A program made the position numbers and the translations under genes. From the NCBI GenBank assembly GCA_019359715.1, contig JAHHGS010000080.1, positions 23,102 through 87,101 of the forward strand: a DNA stretch of 64,000 nt. The letters run 5' to 3'. Position 1 is the stretch's first letter. Each line of letters begins with the position of its first letter. This DNA is from Aphanocapsa sp. GSE-SYN-MK-11-07L (lineage in GTDB: Bacteria > Cyanobacteriota > Cyanobacteriia > Thermosynechococcales > Thermosynechococcaceae). Shown one piece after another: positions 61,784-64,000 of the stretch. The notes under the pieces are model-generated. The model was not told the DNA's origin, ran no database searches, and saw only the letters and a program-made list of their open reading frames with translations.

Positions 61784-63310
61784 ATGAGAGTTGCGATCGG
61801 CAGCTTAAAGTGGGGTTGGGAGGCATACCTTGTGGATCAGCAGCAGACTCCGATTTTGCAGGCATTACTGGCCAGAGTCAAGGCTGGGCAAGCGCCGTTT
61901 TATACGCCTGGGCATAAGCAGGGGCAAGGCAGGCCACCAGCGCTGCAAAGGGTTTGGGGAACTGGGGTTTGGCAAACTGACTTGTCGGAACTGCCGGGGT
62001 TAGATCATTTATTTGCCCCCCAAGCCTCGATTCAGCAGGCGCAGGAATTGGCTGCTGCGGCCTTTGGAGCCGAGCAAACTTGGTTTTTGGTCAACGGGTC
62101 TACCTGCGGCGTCATGGCAGCGATTTTAGCCACCTGCGGGCCGGGCGATCGGATTATTCTGCCCCGGAATGCTCACCAATCTGCGATCGCAGGTTTAGTG
62201 ATGTCTGGCGCGATCCCGATTTGGGTGGAGCCAGAGTTTGAGGCTGGGCTTGCCTATAGCCTTAACCCCGCCGACGTTCAGCTTGCCCTCCAGCGATATC
62301 CGCAAGTCAAGGCGATTTTGCTGGTTTCACCCACCTATGAGGGCGTTTGTACAGACGTGGCGGCAATTGCCAACCTCGCCCATCAACATCAAATTCCCCT
62401 CTTAGTCGATGAAGCCCACGGCCCGCATTTTGCCTTTCATCCTGATTTACCGCCCAGCGCTCTGTCTGCCGGAGCCGATTTGGCAGTTCAGTCCACCCAT
62501 AAGGTGCTCTCAGCCCTCACCCAAGCGGCGATGCTGCACGTCCAGGGCAACCGAATTGAGCGATCGCGGCTGAGCCAGAGCTTGCGGCTGCTCCAGTCCT
62601 CTAGTCCTAGCTATTTATTGCTAGCGTCTTTGGATGCCACCCGCCAGCAAATGGCCACTGAAGGCAAAACTTTGCTCAGTCAAACCCTGCAATTGGCAGC
62701 CCAAGCCAGAGCAGCTATCCAGCAAATTCCTGGTTTATCAGTTTTAGAAGCCACCGGACTGTCGGCGTTGGCAAAGCCTCCCCAAAGGAAAATCGACCCC
62801 ACCCGTTTGACGGTAAATGTGACGGGGTTGGGCTTGACTGGGTTTGCTGCCGATGAAATTCTCGACCAGGAGTTAGGCATTACGGCTGAGTTACCCAGTC
62901 TCAGCCACTTAACGTTTATCCTTAGCCTCGGCAATACAGCAGCCGATATTCAACGCCTAATTGCTGGCTGCCAAACCCTAGCTGTCAAGTACGCCTTACC
63001 AACCCAGTCTTTACCCGTTGTTCAGCCTAGACAACCCAAGATCTCAGTCCCAGCGATCGCTCCCAGAGCCGCTTGGTACGCCCCGACGGAAACCGTCGCG
63101 ATCGCCAATGCCAGCCACCGACTCAGCGCCGAGTTAATTTGCCCCTATCCACCAGGCATCCCGGTGCTGTTACCAGGAGAAATTGTTACTCCCGAAGCCT
63201 TAGCGATCTTAGAGCAAGTTTTGCAGCAAGGCGGAATCTTAACTGGCTGTGACGATTCGCACTTAAAAACCTTGAAAGTAATTAAATTAATGAGATCTAA
63301 ATTATGCTAG
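61784..63310 (+). CDS. Orn/Lys/Arg decarboxylase-family PLP enzyme
   Basis: The 508-residue protein belongs to fold-type I PLP enzymes of the biosynthetic arginine/lysine/ornithine decarboxylase group. It has FYTPGHKQGQGRP at the start, VNGSTCGVMAAILA, LLVDEAHGPHFAFH and QSTHKVLSALTQ, where Lys binds PLP. The C-terminal small domain carries CPYPPGIPVLLPGE. It probably decarboxylates lysine, arginine or ornithine to a polyamine precursor. ATG 61784 follows GGGGGAAAGG. Confidence 0.88.
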   Translation: MRVAIGSLKWGWEAYLVDQQQTPILQALLARVKAGQAPFYTPGHKQGQGRPPALQRVWGTGVWQTDLSELPGLDHLFAPQASIQQAQELAAAAFGAEQTWFLVNGSTCGVMAAILATCGPGDRIILPRNAHQSAIAGLVMSGAIPIWVEPEFEAGLAYSLNPADVQLALQRYPQVKAILLVSPTYEGVCTDVAAIANLAHQHQIPLLVDEAHGPHFAFHPDLPPSALSAGADLAVQSTHKVLSALTQAAMLHVQGNRIERSRLSQSLRLLQSSSPSYLLLASLDATRQQMATEGKTLLSQTLQLAAQARAAIQQIPGLSVLEATGLSALAKPPQRKIDPTRLTVNVTGLGLTGFAADEILDQELGITAELPSLSHLTFILSLGNTAADIQRLIAGCQTLAVKYALPTQSLPVVQPRQPKISVPAIAPRAAWYAPTETVAIANASHRLSAELICPYPPGIPVLLPGEIVTPEALAILEQVLQQGGILTGCDDSHLKTLKVIKLMRSKLC

Positions 63311-63324
63311 TTAACTTAGCAACA

Positions 63325-63840
63325 TCAAAGATGTTTTTTGAGCATAGCAAGCGATCGTCTGAGGTTTTCGTTCCTTTTCTGCAAAGCTGCTGTCATGATA
63401 TCTTTTGCCAATGCTACACCTAGAGGAAATAGGATGATTACAAGTCCCTCAACATTAAGTTCTCGAAAAAAATTGAATTCTCCAAAACCCAGAATACTAG
63501 CAATTTCTTTAATATAGAAAACGAGCGAATCACCTGACATATAAATAACTAGAAATGTGAGCGCAAGAGAAAACAATATTTGCCAGAGATTGATTTTCTG
63601 AGCAGAATAAGTCAAACCTGAAATTTGATCTTCAATTATGTTTTGAGCAGTGCATTGTGCTTCATTATTTAGATTTTCACTATCAATATCATGAAAGTCA
63701 TCAACATAGTCATAAATACGTTCCAAAATTTTATTCACAATTGAAAAAGTATTTGAAACTTCGCTATTTTGAATACTGAGTCGAACACCAAATGTCAAAA
63801 ATGTCAACGCAAAAACTAGTACTAAAACAACTTTAACCAA
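63325..63840 (-). CDS. AT-rich membrane hypothetical protein
   Basis: Not recognised. The 171-residue protein has an N-terminal hydrophobic segment (VVLVLVFALTFLTFGVRL) and an acidic middle (YVDDFHDIDSENLNNEAQ). Two further hydrophobic segments (LWQILFSLALTFLVIYMSG; VEGLVIILFPLGVALAKDIM) precede a basic tail. Base composition is clearly more AT-rich than the neighbouring decarboxylase gene, suggesting recent arrival. The stop is 14 bases from the convergent gene. Confidence 0.55.
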   Translation of the reverse strand: MVKVVLVLVFALTFLTFGVRLSIQNSEVSNTFSIVNKILERIYDYVDDFHDIDSENLNNEAQCTAQNIIEDQISGLTYSAQKINLWQILFSLALTFLVIYMSGDSLVFYIKEIASILGFGEFNFFRELNVEGLVIILFPLGVALAKDIMTAALQKRNENLRRSLAMLKKHL

Positions 63841-63928
63841 AAGAACTAATGAGTTGTTATTGTTAATCAGAAAGTAAAGATTCAGGTCGAGGGGTTGACA
63901 AAAAAGTTGGGATCAGTAGTGTATCGGT

Positions 63929-64000
63929 ATGAAGCTAGAGCAAGTTACCCCGATAGCAGAACGTACCCTTCTGATGGAAAAGCCACCAGAAGAGTTGGTC
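63929..64000 (+). CDS. Start of a gene cut by the window end
   Basis: An open frame of 24 codons (MKLEQVTPIAERTLLMEKPP...) continues past the edge. TTGACA lies about 30 bases upstream (63895-63900), with no convincing -10 match and no clear ribosome site. I do not recognise the product; a transposase start is one possibility. Confidence 0.4.
   Translation, partial: MKLEQVTPIAERTLLMEKPPEELV

Overview
The window is cyanobacterial chromosome. It carries psbD (photosystem II D2), ndhS, a photosystem II S4-domain protein, homogentisate phytyltransferase, and several proteins of families largely confined to cyanobacteria (DUF1816, DUF3386, DUF6887 types). The octamer GCGATCGC (HIP1) recurs in almost every gene. 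I see no heterocyst genes. The dispersed repeat near 53300 is of a kind common in filamentous cyanobacteria, but I would not name a genus. Most of the window looks like ordinary core chromosome with mixed strands and short operons.

Layout. 1-6.2 kb: a TetR regulator cut by the window edge, divergent from a Rieske oxygenase with a clear operator in its promoter, then a secreted WG-repeat protein, a GH38 alpha-mannosidase and a small EamA/SMR-type membrane protein. 6.3-10.1 kb: a surface-glycan-like block of GT2 glycosyltransferase, methyltransferase and a large AT-rich membrane protein. 10.1-19.9 kb: 2TM protein, PfkB sugar kinase, hypotheticals, GNAT acetyltransferase, FAD amine oxidase, a TolC-type efflux protein with a glutamine-rich insertion, RlmB and a DUF1816 protein. 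19.9-30.3 kb: a PAS/GAF/GGDEF diguanylate cyclase, hpt, a hicBA toxin-antitoxin pair, a NitT/TauT-type ABC transporter (ATPase plus fused double permease, no binding protein) and a GH116 glycosidase. 30.4-38.6 kb: msrA, the heme A pathway (ctaA-ctaB) with an ABC ATPase, gltD, rodA, ndhS and the short rpmF gene. 38.6-44.7 kb: a 137-bp MITE-like element flanked by TA, the PSII S4 protein, UspA, gluconokinase, an AmpG-like carrier, a histidine phosphatase, a stand-alone psbD with its own terminator, and tRNA-Val(CAC).

Two accessory systems stand out. At 44.9-50.5 kb (minus strand) lies what looks like part of a DNA phosphorothioation (Dnd) defence locus: a PLD-nuclease/SF2-helicase, a 57-residue protein translationally coupled to the DndD ATPase, a Uma2-family nuclease and a Dnd-associated protein 4-like gene. 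No dndA, dndB, dndC or dndE is present in the window. At 52.7-55.5 kb lies a Grr (GrrA/GrrM/GrrP) ribosomal peptide system. The precursor has an exactly periodic five-residue aromatic-x-Asn/Asp repeat, beside a radical SAM/SPASM maturase and, on the opposite strand, a periplasmic binding-like protein.

55.6-64 kb returns to housekeeping: SppA, an alpha/beta hydrolase, a LivM/LivG amino-acid-type transporter pair, a DUF3386 protein, YraN, an Orn/Lys/Arg decarboxylase-family PLP enzyme, an AT-rich membrane protein, and the start of a further gene cut by the window end. All family names rest on reading motifs by eye; no database search was possible.
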